Notes under the pieces: generated by a model | What the model saw: the letters and a program-made list of their open reading frames with translations, nothing else | Told to the model about the DNA's origin: nothing | Database searches by the model: none | Source: Microcaldota archaeon | GTDB taxonomy: Archaea; Micrarchaeota; Micrarchaeia; Micrarchaeales; CABMGC01 | Direction: 5' to 3' | NCBI GenBank assembly: GCA_028867335.1 | Contig: JAGWGN010000013.1 | Location: 1-33,024 of the forward strand | Length of the DNA stretch: 33,024 nucleotides | Made by a program: the position numbers and the translations under genes | Shown: piece after piece, positions 13,530-21,528 of the stretch | Position numbering within the stretch: the stretch's first letter is position 1 | Layout of the letters: every line of letters starts with the position of its first letter

Positions 13530-15548
13530 TTAGACCTTCGTTGCCACTGACGGCTCCGCAACCTTCTCGTTTGCGAAGTTCATCACCGGCTGGCCTCCGT
13601 TGACCGGAAGCGCGAAGTAGTCGATCATCTTTGTGTAGTGCTTGATGTATGATGGGTGGGACTCAAGAGCCTTGATGTTTCGCAGGTACTTGTCCTTGTT
13701 GTATGCCCAGTCCTCGTGCGTGCTCTGCCACTCCTTTGAAGGTATCGAGTACTGCTTCTGGATCTTGTCTCTGTAGACCTCAGGGAAGACGTTGAATGTG
13801 CAGAAAGGCAGAACCTCTCCGTTTGGCATCGCATAGTGGATGTCGCACTTCTCGACCCTCTTGATGTCGTATGAGTACTCGTCCTGGAAGTGCATCATTC
13901 CGAGGAAGACGCTCTTCATCTGGAACTTGCCCAGGGTCGCAAAGTCCTTCTTTAGGAACAATGATGTGAGCAGCTTGGTGAAGTTGACAGACTTTGGCTG
14001 CTTGCTTGAGTCGACGAACTTCTTGAGGCCAAGGAGCGCCTTGACGGCGATTAGCCTTCTTGCGATCTTGCCCTTTCCGTCCATCTCATTTACCGCTCCC
14101 TGCAAGTGCTCAAGCAGTCCCGGTGCGTCCACGAACTCTGTTAGCGGGATGATCTTGTTGTCGCTGTCTAGGAAGATGTATGACCCTGCTCCGCATGCGA
14201 AGTGGATTGAGAGGTCGTACTTGTACTCCCCTGAGAGCGCCTCGATGAACTTGTTTATTCCGCCGACATATGGGACCGAGAACCAGTGCTCCTTTCGGAT
14301 CACCCCGTGAGTCTGCTCCTCGATTAGCTTTATTGCACCAGGGATTGTTATCCTCTGCTTCTCCCTGAGCCTTGAAGGCATCCTTCCCACAAGCGAAACC
14401 GGCTGGAAGTTGACTGCCCTGATTATGTCCGCATTGTTTAGTGCGAAGTTAATCATTGCTCCCATTTCATGGTCGTTGACGGTCCTGATTACCGTTGGCA
14501 CAAGAACCACGTTGATTCCCGCCTTTCTTACCACGTCAAGCGTCTGAGGGACCTCCCAGTGGTTCTTAGGGTTCGCCCTCTTGCTAACTCCGTCAAAGCT
14601 CATGTATAGCGTTCCGACTCCCGCGTGCTTTATCTTGTAGGCAAGCTCAGGCTGCTCTGCTAGTATGATGCCTGTTGTGTTCATCTGTATCTGGTCGAAT
14701 CCTGCCTCCTTTGCAATCTTGACCACATCGACGACCTTAGGGTGCATGAGCGGCTCCCCTCCGGTTATCTGCAGCGCGTTTGCAGGAATTGGCTTTTGGT
14801 TTCTTAGGTTGACGAAAATCTTCTTTAGCTCATCTAGCGTTGGCTCATAGATTGGCTCTCCCTCCTTTGCGTAGAAGAAGCAGTACCAGCACGAGAGGTG
14901 GCACCTGTTTGTTATGACGACATTGGCAAGTCCCGTGTGAGACTTGTGACGCTCGCACATTCCGCAGTCGAACGGGCAGTTTGCTCCCTTCGTGTCTGAA
15001 ATGTAATTAGGGTTGTCGAATCCCCTTCCGTAGTAGTTGTAGTCCCTCATCTTTGTGTACATGTCGTAGTCTTCCCAGTACTTCTCTATTGTCCATCCGT
15101 GGTCCTCGCAGTGCTTTCTGATCATGACAAAGTCTCCGTCGCGGTATATTATTCCCTCGACGATTAGCTTGCACTCTGGGCAGACTGTCTTTGTCCTCTC
15201 GATAACCGGCATCTTCTCTATCTCCTTGATGTCCTTGTGGTAGACTGCAAGGTGAGGCGCCTCGGTTATTGGGGCTGCTGCAGCCGCAGGCTTTGCGACC
15301 TGGGTTGTTATTGTTCCTGAAGATGTTGGAATGTTAATCTGATGGGCCGGAGTTGCCTCTGCCGCCTTCTTTACCTCGTGAGAATGAGAATGTGAGTGCT
15401 CGTGCTTGCCCTCTGCGCCGTGGTTTCCGCAGCCGCATGAACCTGCAGATTCAGACCTGCCGCATCCGCATGCGCCTTCCATCTTTCCGCATCCGCAAGC
15501 CCCCGCCTGCTCTTCCCCGTGCCCTCCGCATCCACAAGAACCTGACAT
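13530..15548 (-). CDS. Tetraether-synthase-like radical SAM enzyme with Cys/His-rich N-terminus
   Basis: A 672-residue radical SAM protein. The SAM cluster motif is CHLSCWYC (C216, C220, C223), followed by QITGGEPLMHP. Before it lie CPEC (C123, C126), C147 and CPFDCGMC (C191, C195, C198), then HKSHTGLANVVITNRC; this whole arrangement, plus FDGV, VLVPTVIRTVNDHE, AVNFQPVSLVGR and IEEQTHGVI, matches the MJ0619/Tes family that joins isoprenoid chains to make tetraether (GDGT) lipids. A further Cys pair (about 591 and 604) lies near the C-terminus. The first about 60 residues are an unusual extension with four CGCG motifs (8 Cys) and a His-rich run HEHSHSHSH. Function in lipid tethering is by family; the exact reaction here is not proven. 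Confidence 0.87.
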   Translation of the reverse strand: MSGSCGCGGHGEEQAGACGCGKMEGACGCGRSESAGSCGCGNHGAEGKHEHSHSHSHEVKKAAEATPAHQINIPTSSGTITTQVAKPAAAAAPITEAPHLAVYHKDIKEIEKMPVIERTKTVCPECKLIVEGIIYRDGDFVMIRKHCEDHGWTIEKYWEDYDMYTKMRDYNYYGRGFDNPNYISDTKGANCPFDCGMCERHKSHTGLANVVITNRCHLSCWYCFFYAKEGEPIYEPTLDELKKIFVNLRNQKPIPANALQITGGEPLMHPKVVDVVKIAKEAGFDQIQMNTTGIILAEQPELAYKIKHAGVGTLYMSFDGVSKRANPKNHWEVPQTLDVVRKAGINVVLVPTVIRTVNDHEMGAMINFALNNADIIRAVNFQPVSLVGRMPSRLREKQRITIPGAIKLIEEQTHGVIRKEHWFSVPYVGGINKFIEALSGEYKYDLSIHFACGAGSYIFLDSDNKIIPLTEFVDAPGLLEHLQGAVNEMDGKGKIARRLIAVKALLGLKKFVDSSKQPKSVNFTKLLTSLFLKKDFATLGKFQMKSVFLGMMHFQDEYSYDIKRVEKCDIHYAMPNGEVLPFCTFNVFPEVYRDKIQKQYSIPSKEWQSTHEDWAYNKDKYLRNIKALESHPSYIKHYTKMIDYFALPVNGGQPVMNFANEKVAEPSVATKV

Positions 15549-15576
15549 ATTATCACTCTGTTATAGGCAAGTCACG

Positions 15577-15584
15577 TATTTAAA
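15577..15584 (-). promoter_or_regulatory. TATA element of radical SAM gene
   Basis: TTTAAATA on the minus strand, about 30 bp upstream of the ATG at 15548. GTGATA lies 3-8 nt before that ATG as an SD, so the leader is short. Confidence 0.55.
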
Positions 15585-15635
15585 GCTTTTTATGAAGGAA
15601 TTTACCATTAAAATGGAATTGAGTACTCTGAGGGG

Positions 15636-16478
15636 CTATCTATTCTTTAAGAAATAGAAAACCAAAAATGGATGCTTGAAGTTTGTGATCTTGAAGGAAG
15701 AACCGTCCTCGCTAATGTTTGCCCATTCTTGAGACTTAAAGGCACACTTGAATAGTTTTTTGGCGTCGCCCTCCAGAAAAATTACGTCTTTAACTTGGCT
15801 TATCACATAGGCGATTTCCTCGAATGCAGCCCCATTTTTTCCTGTTTCGAGCAGATATCTCACCGCTACTGAAAGCATCCCCATCTTTTCATTGAGTAGA
15901 TGATTATGGTAATCCGCCATGGATTTGAAGCCTTTTCTGACTGCAAGGGCGTTTTGGTAATCATAGTACGACTTGAACCCTTTTTTGATTGCGTGATCGT
16001 TTAGGGAATCAGAGTAAGATTTGAAGCCTTTTTTGATTGCAAGGGCATTTTGGTAATCAGAATATGACCTGAAGCCCTTTTTGATTGCGATATCTTTTTT
16101 GTAATCGGAGTAAGATTTGAACCCTTTCTTGATTGCGATATCGTTGCGGTAATCGAAAAGTGAGGCGAACCCTTTTTTGGTTACCCGATCTTTCTCGTAT
16201 TCAAACTTTGAGCCGAAGCCCATTTTAGATAGAAGATCCATTTCGTACTCGTATTTTGAGCCGAAACCTTTTTTGATCGCCCAGTTGTTTTGGTAGTCTA
16301 GGTAGGAATCAAACCCATTTCTGATTGCGAATTTATTTCTATAATCCATATCGGAGGAAAATCCTCTTTTGAGTGCAAGCAGATCTTTCCTTGTAAGTTT
16401 TTTTGAGGAAATTTGGATTGCCTCACCGACTGTGCGCCCTTCGAATTCTTGAGGGGATTTGACTTCTACAGTTTTCAC
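15636..16478 (-). CDS. 16-residue tandem-repeat protein with C-terminal domain
   Basis: A 280-residue protein starting at GTG (16478) with AGTGAT just before it. Residues about 15-37 (TVGEAIQISSKKLTRKDLLA) form a conserved head shared with the next gene upstream. Then come about ten tandem copies of a 16-residue unit, consensus LAIKKGFKSYSDYQNA (about residues 34-195), and a unique C-terminal domain (about 200-280). The GF-x-S-x-S-D-Y core repeats at exactly 48 bp and central units are near-identical in DNA. Unit shape suggests one short helix plus a turn; the GFxSxSEY pattern recalls the helix start in ribbon-helix-helix proteins, as resemblance only. More AT-rich than its paralog. Function unknown. 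Confidence 0.8.
   Translation of the reverse strand: MKTVEVKSPQEFEGRTVGEAIQISSKKLTRKDLLALKRGFSSDMDYRNKFAIRNGFDSYLDYQNNWAIKKGFGSKYEYEMDLLSKMGFGSKFEYEKDRVTKKGFASLFDYRNDIAIKKGFKSYSDYKKDIAIKKGFRSYSDYQNALAIKKGFKSYSDSLNDHAIKKGFKSYYDYQNALAVRKGFKSMADYHNHLLNEKMGMLSVAVRYLLETGKNGAAFEEIAYVISQVKDVIFLEGDAKKLFKCAFKSQEWANISEDGSSFKITNFKHPFLVFYFLKNR
15900..16390 (-). repeat. About ten 48-bp tandem coding repeats
   Basis: In-frame 48-bp units, each with a conserved core encoding KKGFKSYSDY. Spacing between successive GF codons is constant at 48 bp. Units in about 15925-16150 are most alike in DNA, pointing to recent expansion or homogenisation. Confidence 0.85.
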
Positions 16479-16482
16479 GGGA

Positions 16483-16941
16483 TCACTTGGCGTTTTGGCG
16501 CTCTAGAGAGTTGCGGTATTCGGAGTGGTTCTTGAAGCCCTTCTTTACTGCCAGGCTATTGAGATAGGCAGTATAGTTCACAAAGCCCTTCCTGACAGAG
16601 AGGTGCTTCATGTAGTGAGAGTGACTCTTGAAGCCGTTTTGAATTGCGCGCTTGTCAAGATACTCCTTGCGGCTCTTGAAACCCCTTTTGACTGCGAGAT
16701 GATCCAGATATTCTATGGGGCTCTTGAAGCCCCTCTTTGCCACACCGCTTCGCTGGCGATCCACGCGGCTCTCAAATCCCCTCTTCATTGCGAGGTGGTC
16801 AGAGAGTCGCGCATTTGATTCGAAGCCCCGCCTAATCGCTAGAAGATCCCGCCTTGAAAGCTTCTTTTCATTGATACCGAGCGCATCCCCCACCGTTGCT
16901 CCCTCTGAGAGGATTTGTTTTTTAATCGAGATGGTGCTCAT
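16483..16941 (-). CDS. 16-residue tandem-repeat protein, paralog
   Basis: A 152-residue protein. It shares the head of the downstream gene (TVGDALGINEKKLSRRDLLA) followed by about seven 16-residue units such as LAVKRGFKSRKEYLDK and LAVKKGFKNHSEYRNS, but ends directly after the repeats with no C-terminal domain. Units are more divergent and the gene is more GC-rich than the neighbour, implying an old duplication. The ATG at 16941 is preferred over a TTG 15 nt upstream. Only 4 nt separate its stop from the next GTG, so the pair is one operon. Possible TATA (TTTTTAAA) near 16978. Function unknown. Confidence 0.78.
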   Translation of the reverse strand: MSTISIKKQILSEGATVGDALGINEKKLSRRDLLAIRRGFESNARLSDHLAMKRGFESRVDRQRSGVAKRGFKSPIEYLDHLAVKRGFKSRKEYLDKRAIQNGFKSHSHYMKHLSVRKGFVNYTAYLNSLAVKKGFKNHSEYRNSLERQNAK

Positions 16942-17006
16942 CGAGTCAGCCTGCAAAAATAGATAAGCGAGCCCGGTTTAAAAAGTATGGCACGCTGTTT
17001 GTATAA

Positions 17007-17807
17007 TTAGTGCTGCTTGCCCTTTGTCGAGAGGCGCTCCAGGTCCTTCTTGAGCTTGTCCCCGATGAAGTTGTGCGAGAACGCGTCCGCCTTTGCTGCA
17101 ATCGCAATCTTGTTTGCGTACATCCTTGCCAGCCTCCCCTTCATCTTCTTGTTGGCCGAGACTATCTGCGGCAGCTTGAATAGTATTCCGTACTTCGGCG
17201 GTTTTGTGCCGAACTTGATGTGCTTGAATAGCGCCTTCTCAGCGCCCAGAAGCTGGATCGTGCTTGACGGCATCATCCCAAGTCGCTCAAGCGACCCTGC
17301 CTTCCCAAGAAGCTCTGCGGCGATCTTGTAGTCTATTATGTATGAGATGTTAGGCATCAGCTTCTTCACCGCGACAGCGAGATACTCGTCGATCTTGTTC
17401 TCGGTTGCAAGAAGGCTTAGCTCGATGTCAGCAAGGGACTTGATGGTGCTGTACTCCTCCTCGCTCGGCTCCCTTCCGATGCTGTTCTCGATCTGCATGC
17501 GCATCTTCTCTGCTCCCTCGCCGATCGCCTTCCTCAGCTCCTCGACCGTCGCCTTCTTCTTGTTTAGACCGAATGCTATCACGAACTTGGCAAGTGATGT
17601 GGGTGATGGTGACCTTAGTTCCGGGAAGTATATGCTGTACCACTCCTCGAGCCTCTCGAATATCTGGTTTCGGACCTTCTCGACCTCAAGATAAGAGCTT
17701 ATCGCCTGTTTGACTGCGTGCTCGTCGCCGGCGTAGGCGTCGCTTAGGCTCGCCTTCGCGACCTCCATGAGTCGCTGCCTCTTTTCGAATACGGTCTCCT
17801 TCCTCAT
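17007..17807 (-). CDS. nop5: Nop5/Nop56-58 family protein (box C/D sRNP core)
   Basis: A 266-residue archaeal Nop5. The C-terminal Nop domain is clear: GLMMPSSTIQLLG-like region, then GAEKALFKHIKFGTKPPKYG and ILFKLPQIV (about residues 185-220), the surface that binds the K-turn RNA and L7Ae. A long helical region (about 85-160) is the coiled coil that dimerises. In the complex it bridges L7Ae-bound C/D guide RNA and fibrillarin for 2'-O-methylation of rRNA and tRNA. Length matches the short Nop5 of Archaeoglobus rather than the about 400-aa forms. Fibrillarin, often adjacent, is not in the window. The ATG at 17807 is preferred over an upstream TTG. Confidence 0.9.
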   Translation of the reverse strand: MRKETVFEKRQRLMEVAKASLSDAYAGDEHAVKQAISSYLEVEKVRNQIFERLEEWYSIYFPELRSPSPTSLAKFVIAFGLNKKKATVEELRKAIGEGAEKMRMQIENSIGREPSEEEYSTIKSLADIELSLLATENKIDEYLAVAVKKLMPNISYIIDYKIAAELLGKAGSLERLGMMPSSTIQLLGAEKALFKHIKFGTKPPKYGILFKLPQIVSANKKMKGRLARMYANKIAIAAKADAFSHNFIGDKLKKDLERLSTKGKQH

Positions 17808-17897
17808 GATAATCAATTGGCACTGAGTATTATGTAAACAAACAGATATATTAATTTGTGACAGAAGAATTATAGTTCGGGCAGCCGGTGATTTTTG

Positions 17898-19373
17898 ATG
17901 GAAGGTTCAAGGATGAATTACGAGCAGATAATGAAGGTCGCTCTTGAGCGCGGCTTCTACTTCCCAAGCTGCGAGGTGTACAGCGATGCGCAGGCAGGGT
18001 TCTGGGAGTACGGGCCTACGGGACTGAGCCTAAAGAACCGCTTCATCGAGCTTTGGAGGAGGGAGATGGTCAGAAGGGACGCGATGCTCGAGATTGACGG
18101 ATCGCAGATAATGTCTAAGTCGGTCTTTGAGGCATCGGGCCACCTTGCAAGCTTTGCTGACCCGGTCGCGCAGTGCACGAAGTGCAAGTCGATTTATAGG
18201 ATAGACAAGATGATTGCGGAGGTCGCAAACATAATAATACCCGAGAACGCGGACCTTGAGGAGTTCGACAAGATAATCGCAGAGAAGAACATACTCTGCA
18301 CAAAGTGCGGGGGAAAGCTTGGAAAGGCAAGGAAGTTCAACATGATGTTCGAGGTGGGAATAGGACCTGAGGCGGTCCCGTCCTATCTGAGGCCGGAGAC
18401 CTGCCAGTCGATTTTCGTTGACTTCCCAAGAGTTTTCAAGACGATGCGCGGAAAGCTCCCTGTCGGAATGGCGCAGATCGGAAAGAGCTTCAGGAACGAG
18501 ATCTCGCCTAGGCAGAGCCTGATAAGGATGAGGGAGTTCTACCAGGCTGAGATCGAGGTCTTCCTGAACCCAAGCACGGTCAATGAGATTGAGGGATTCG
18601 CTGAAATCGAGGACACGGAGCTGAACTTGATGGTTGATGAAAAGACAATCCAGACGATGACCTGCAAGAAGGCGGTCGAATCCGGCATTGTGCCAAACAA
18701 GCTGGTCGCATACTACCTTGGCCTTCTTGTGGAGTTCTACCAAAAGAGCGGAATAGACGTTAGCAAGAGCCGCTTCAGAAAGCTAGGCGCAAAGGAGAAG
18801 GCGTTCTATGCCTCTGTAGCATTCGACTTCGAGGTGGAGACGAGCATCGGATGGCTCGAGCTTGTAGCCTGCAACTACAGATCCGATTACGATCTTACGG
18901 CTCACGCGAAGATGAGCGGCGCGAACTTTGAGGTAATGGACGGGGAGGCAAAGGTGCTTCCACACGTCTTTGAGATCTCGATGGGGATCGACAGGAGTCT
19001 CTACACGATAATCGAGCACTGCATACGCGACGAGAAGGAGAACGAGCGGGTTGTTCTCTCGATAAAGCCATACCTCGCCCCGGTGCACCTTGGGATTTTG
19101 CCTCTCATGAAGAAGGACGGGCTCTATGAGCAGGCGCACCTGATATTCAACGGACTGCGGAGGAAGTACGACGTCTTCTTCGATGTATCCGGATCGATAG
19201 GAAAGCGCTACAGGAGGCTTGACGAAATCGGCGCGCCCCTTGCTGTGACGATCGATTACCAGACGCTTGAGGACGAGACGGTCACAATCAGAAAGAGGGA
19301 TGCGATGTCCCAGGAGAGGATCAAGATATCCGAGATCGCCTCTTACGTTGAGAAGGAGATTGCATATCCCTGA
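17898..19373 (+). CDS. glyS: Glycyl-tRNA synthetase, archaeal/eukaryotic type
   Basis: A 491-residue class II synthetase (alpha2 form) that charges tRNA-Gly. SGHLASFADP (80-89) is the GlyRS motif 1 signature. CTKC (C93, C96) and CTKCGG (C134, C137) form a zinc-binding insertion. RPETCQSIFVDFPRV and FRNEISPRQSLIRMREFYQAE (motif 2) follow; motif 3 is near ISMGIDRSLYTIIEH; an anticodon-binding domain (about 375-490) closes the protein. GGTGAT (17887-17892) precedes the ATG at 17898. Its stop overlaps the start of the Ogg1 gene (TGATG), so the two are coupled. Confidence 0.96.
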   Translation: MEGSRMNYEQIMKVALERGFYFPSCEVYSDAQAGFWEYGPTGLSLKNRFIELWRREMVRRDAMLEIDGSQIMSKSVFEASGHLASFADPVAQCTKCKSIYRIDKMIAEVANIIIPENADLEEFDKIIAEKNILCTKCGGKLGKARKFNMMFEVGIGPEAVPSYLRPETCQSIFVDFPRVFKTMRGKLPVGMAQIGKSFRNEISPRQSLIRMREFYQAEIEVFLNPSTVNEIEGFAEIEDTELNLMVDEKTIQTMTCKKAVESGIVPNKLVAYYLGLLVEFYQKSGIDVSKSRFRKLGAKEKAFYASVAFDFEVETSIGWLELVACNYRSDYDLTAHAKMSGANFEVMDGEAKVLPHVFEISMGIDRSLYTIIEHCIRDEKENERVVLSIKPYLAPVHLGILPLMKKDGLYEQAHLIFNGLRRKYDVFFDVSGSIGKRYRRLDEIGAPLAVTIDYQTLEDETVTIRKRDAMSQERIKISEIASYVEKEIAYP

Positions 19374-20254
19374 TGAACCAATTCAGCGGCAAGATGAAGG
19401 TCAGCGATTTTGACCTCAAGTACACGGTGGAGAGCGCGCAGCCGCTCACGTTCCTTGCGGAGATCTTAAATGACGGCAGGCATGTGGGGTACGTTTCTGA
19501 TTCTAGCCACATCAATGTAAAACAAGAGGGGGAGTTGCTCAGATACGGATCGGTTCCAAACCTTAGCGCAGCAAAACTGAAAAGGGAGATAGAGAGAAGG
19601 TTTGCACTCAGGGAGGATATGCAAAAAATCTACGAAAGCATCGCAACCGACAAGTTCATCGCGGACTCCATTGAGAAATATCCGGGAATGAGGGTGACCG
19701 AGAACGACCCGTGGGAGACCACAGTCTGCTTTGTAATCTCGCAATTCAACAATGTGAAGAGGATAAGGCTAATCATAAGGAAGCTCATAGAAACTTACGG
19801 GGAAGAAAATAATGTTGAAGTCGGGGGAAAGAATTTTGCGATAAAGTCCTTTCCAACCCCAGAGGTTCTTGCGCAGCAAAGCGTGAAGGGGCTAATGAAG
19901 TGCGGAACGGGATTTAGGGGGAAATACATCAAGGGAGTCGCGGAGGCGTGCAGCGATTCGTTCGACTTATATAGGTTATACAACAAGAAATACCATATTG
20001 CAAAGGAGGAGCTCATGACCCTTCCCGGAATCGGAGACAAGGTTGCGGATTGCATACTGCTGATGGGCTACAAGAAGCCAGAGGCATTCCCTGTCGACAC
20101 CTGGATAAAGAGGATTGTTGAGAGGGTTTACTTCAACGGAAGAAAGCAGAGCATCAAAAGCATACACAGATTCGCGGATGAAAGGTGGCCTGGAAACCAG
20201 GGGATAGCCCAGCAGTATATCTTCTGGGCCGGCAGGAGCCTCAAGATCAAATGA
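19373..20254 (+). CDS. ogg: 8-oxoguanine DNA glycosylase/AP lyase (Ogg1-type)
   Basis: A 293-residue bifunctional base-excision enzyme. Residues 1-115 form the Ogg1-like N-terminal domain; residues about 115-290 are the HhH-GPD domain. The hairpin LPGIGDKVADCILLMGYKKP carries the catalytic Lys223, and the loop AFPVDTWIKR carries Asp242, matching human OGG1 K249/D268. The expected role is excision of oxidised guanine followed by beta-elimination. Overlaps the GlyRS stop (TGATG). With the AlkA-like enzyme, two HhH glycosylases of different specificity are in this window. Confidence 0.92.
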   Translation: MNQFSGKMKVSDFDLKYTVESAQPLTFLAEILNDGRHVGYVSDSSHINVKQEGELLRYGSVPNLSAAKLKREIERRFALREDMQKIYESIATDKFIADSIEKYPGMRVTENDPWETTVCFVISQFNNVKRIRLIIRKLIETYGEENNVEVGGKNFAIKSFPTPEVLAQQSVKGLMKCGTGFRGKYIKGVAEACSDSFDLYRLYNKKYHIAKEELMTLPGIGDKVADCILLMGYKKPEAFPVDTWIKRIVERVYFNGRKQSIKSIHRFADERWPGNQGIAQQYIFWAGRSLKIK

Positions 20255-20261
20255 TGATTTC

Positions 20262-20828
20262 ATGATACCGGAAATAAAGAAGATAACAAAGAGCCTCGAG
20301 ACGCTGCAGGCAAGGCAGGACAAGGTGATGAGCCTCTCTAGGGCGATAGTCCGCCTTGCGGGAGAGTCCATCTCGAATATGCACGCAAAGAGGCATGCCG
20401 AGGCCAAAAGGCAGCTAGCCAGGCTCAAGGCGATGATAGGGGAGATGCGGAAGATCGAGGAGGGATTCGAGTACTACTCAATGCAGTCGCACCAGGAGTA
20501 CGTGGAGGCGGCGATGCTCTACAGCATTATCGCAAACGGCACTGTGCCCGGGCCAAAGGAGATGGGGGAGAACAGCGTGAACTACATGCTCGGCGTGATG
20601 GACACCATGGGGGAGCTCAAGCGCGAGTGCTTTGAGGAGATGCGCTCTGGCAACATAAATAAGGCGCAGGGGTACTTTAGGATAATGCAGGGGATCTATG
20701 ACACGACCCTGCACATAAGGTTCGCAAACTCGATTCTCCCTAACTTTAGGCGCAAGCAGGACGTGGCGAGGATACAGCTCGAGAGCACGGGAAGCGAGCT
20801 GCTCAGGCTTAAGGCGGACTCGCGATAA
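20262..20828 (+). CDS. Translin-family RNA-binding protein
   Basis: A 188-residue all-helical protein. SHQEYVEAAMLYSIIANGTVP (about 72-92) and VNYMLGVMDTMGELKRECFEEMRSG (about 105-130) followed by FRIMQGIYDTTL are characteristic of translin/TRAX. Eukaryotic translin/TRAX (C3PO) is an RNase; archaeal homologues form single-subunit barrels and bind or cleave RNA. TRAX-type catalytic acidic residues cannot be mapped with confidence here. The ATG is 8 nt after the Ogg1 stop, in the same operon. Confidence 0.85.
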   Translation: MIPEIKKITKSLETLQARQDKVMSLSRAIVRLAGESISNMHAKRHAEAKRQLARLKAMIGEMRKIEEGFEYYSMQSHQEYVEAAMLYSIIANGTVPGPKEMGENSVNYMLGVMDTMGELKRECFEEMRSGNINKAQGYFRIMQGIYDTTLHIRFANSILPNFRRKQDVARIQLESTGSELLRLKADSR

Positions 20829-20830
20829 GG

Positions 20831-20838
20831 TTTAAATA
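20831..20838 (+). promoter_or_regulatory. TATA element of pilin gene
   Basis: TTTAAATA directly after the translin stop. Expected transcription start near 20860, giving a short leader with GTGAGTGA just before the ATG at 20873. Confidence 0.6.
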
Positions 20839-20872
20839 GATAGCGTGTTAGTTATTACCGAAAAGTGAGTGA

Positions 20873-21451
20873 ATGAAATCGTTAAAAATTCAAAGCGCAA
20901 TGGAGTATCTGATGACCTACGGATGGGCCATCTTAATCATAGCAGTGGTGCTTGGGGCACTATTTAGCCTAGGTATCTTCAACAGCGGATCGCTGCTTGG
21001 AACAAGCTGCGTGGCTGCGCCGGGCTTCTTGTGCCAGAACCCGTTCATCAGCAACGTGGTCAGCAACAACCTGAGCGTTACCATCGGCCAGAGCACCGGA
21101 TCCACATTCTACAATGTGGCACTGGGATGCGCTGCCGCAGCGGGAACGACAGGACTGCCTAATGCAGGAGGGGCGAACTCGATTGTTTACCTCACTTCCG
21201 CAGGGGCAACGACGCCGATAAGCTCAAACGGGGCAAACAACGGATTGCTAACTCTAGGAAGCGCACAGACGGTTTCCGTAACTGGCCTCACATGCTTTGG
21301 TACGAACGCAAATTCGCTAAGGGGGCAGCCGATTGGAGCCACATTTAGCGGAGGGCTCTGGATGAACTACACCCTAAGCAGCGGCGTGATATCCGGATCG
21401 AACCCTGTGCTTTCGCAGAAGATCGCTTCTGTATCTCTGAAGGTAACATAA
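20873..21451 (+). CDS. Class III signal-peptide pilin/archaellin-like protein
   Basis: A 192-residue surface protein. The N-terminus MKSLKIQSAMEYLMTYGWA is a class III (type IV pilin) signal: a short basic leader, a Gln-Ser-Ala-Met-Glu-Tyr start of the mature region (Glu at +5), then a hydrophobic helix (about 17-37) that forms the fibre core. The rest is Gly/Ala/Ser/Asn/Thr-rich beta structure with four or five Cys and several N-glycosylation sequons. The preprotein would be cut by a PibD/EppA-like peptidase. It has its own promoter and a T-rich terminator and no assembly genes next to it, so it looks monocistronic and possibly abundant. Confidence 0.85.
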   Translation: MKSLKIQSAMEYLMTYGWAILIIAVVLGALFSLGIFNSGSLLGTSCVAAPGFLCQNPFISNVVSNNLSVTIGQSTGSTFYNVALGCAAAAGTTGLPNAGGANSIVYLTSAGATTPISSNGANNGLLTLGSAQTVSVTGLTCFGTNANSLRGQPIGATFSGGLWMNYTLSSGVISGSNPVLSQKIASVSLKVT

Positions 21452-21463
21452 AGGTTGCCTTCA

Positions 21464-21487
21464 CTTCTTTTTCTTTTTTATTTCTCT
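21464..21487 (+). terminator. T-rich terminator after pilin
   Basis: A pyrimidine tract with two T5 runs and a T6 run a few bases after the pilin stop, the usual archaeal intrinsic termination signal. Confidence 0.6.
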
Positions 21488-21528
21488 TCTTGGTTAGATT
21501 CAACCGATAGCATTAATCGGGATACAAC

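Noticed and set aside
15900-16390. CRISPR-like array
   Set aside because: The 48-bp periodicity is in-frame coding repetition with conserved protein pattern and no unique spacers; no Cas genes nearby.
17007-17807. Truncated Nop5 pseudogene
   Set aside because: It is shorter than about 400-aa Nop5 proteins but keeps the coiled coil and full Nop domain; short Nop5 forms of about 268 residues exist in Archaeoglobus.
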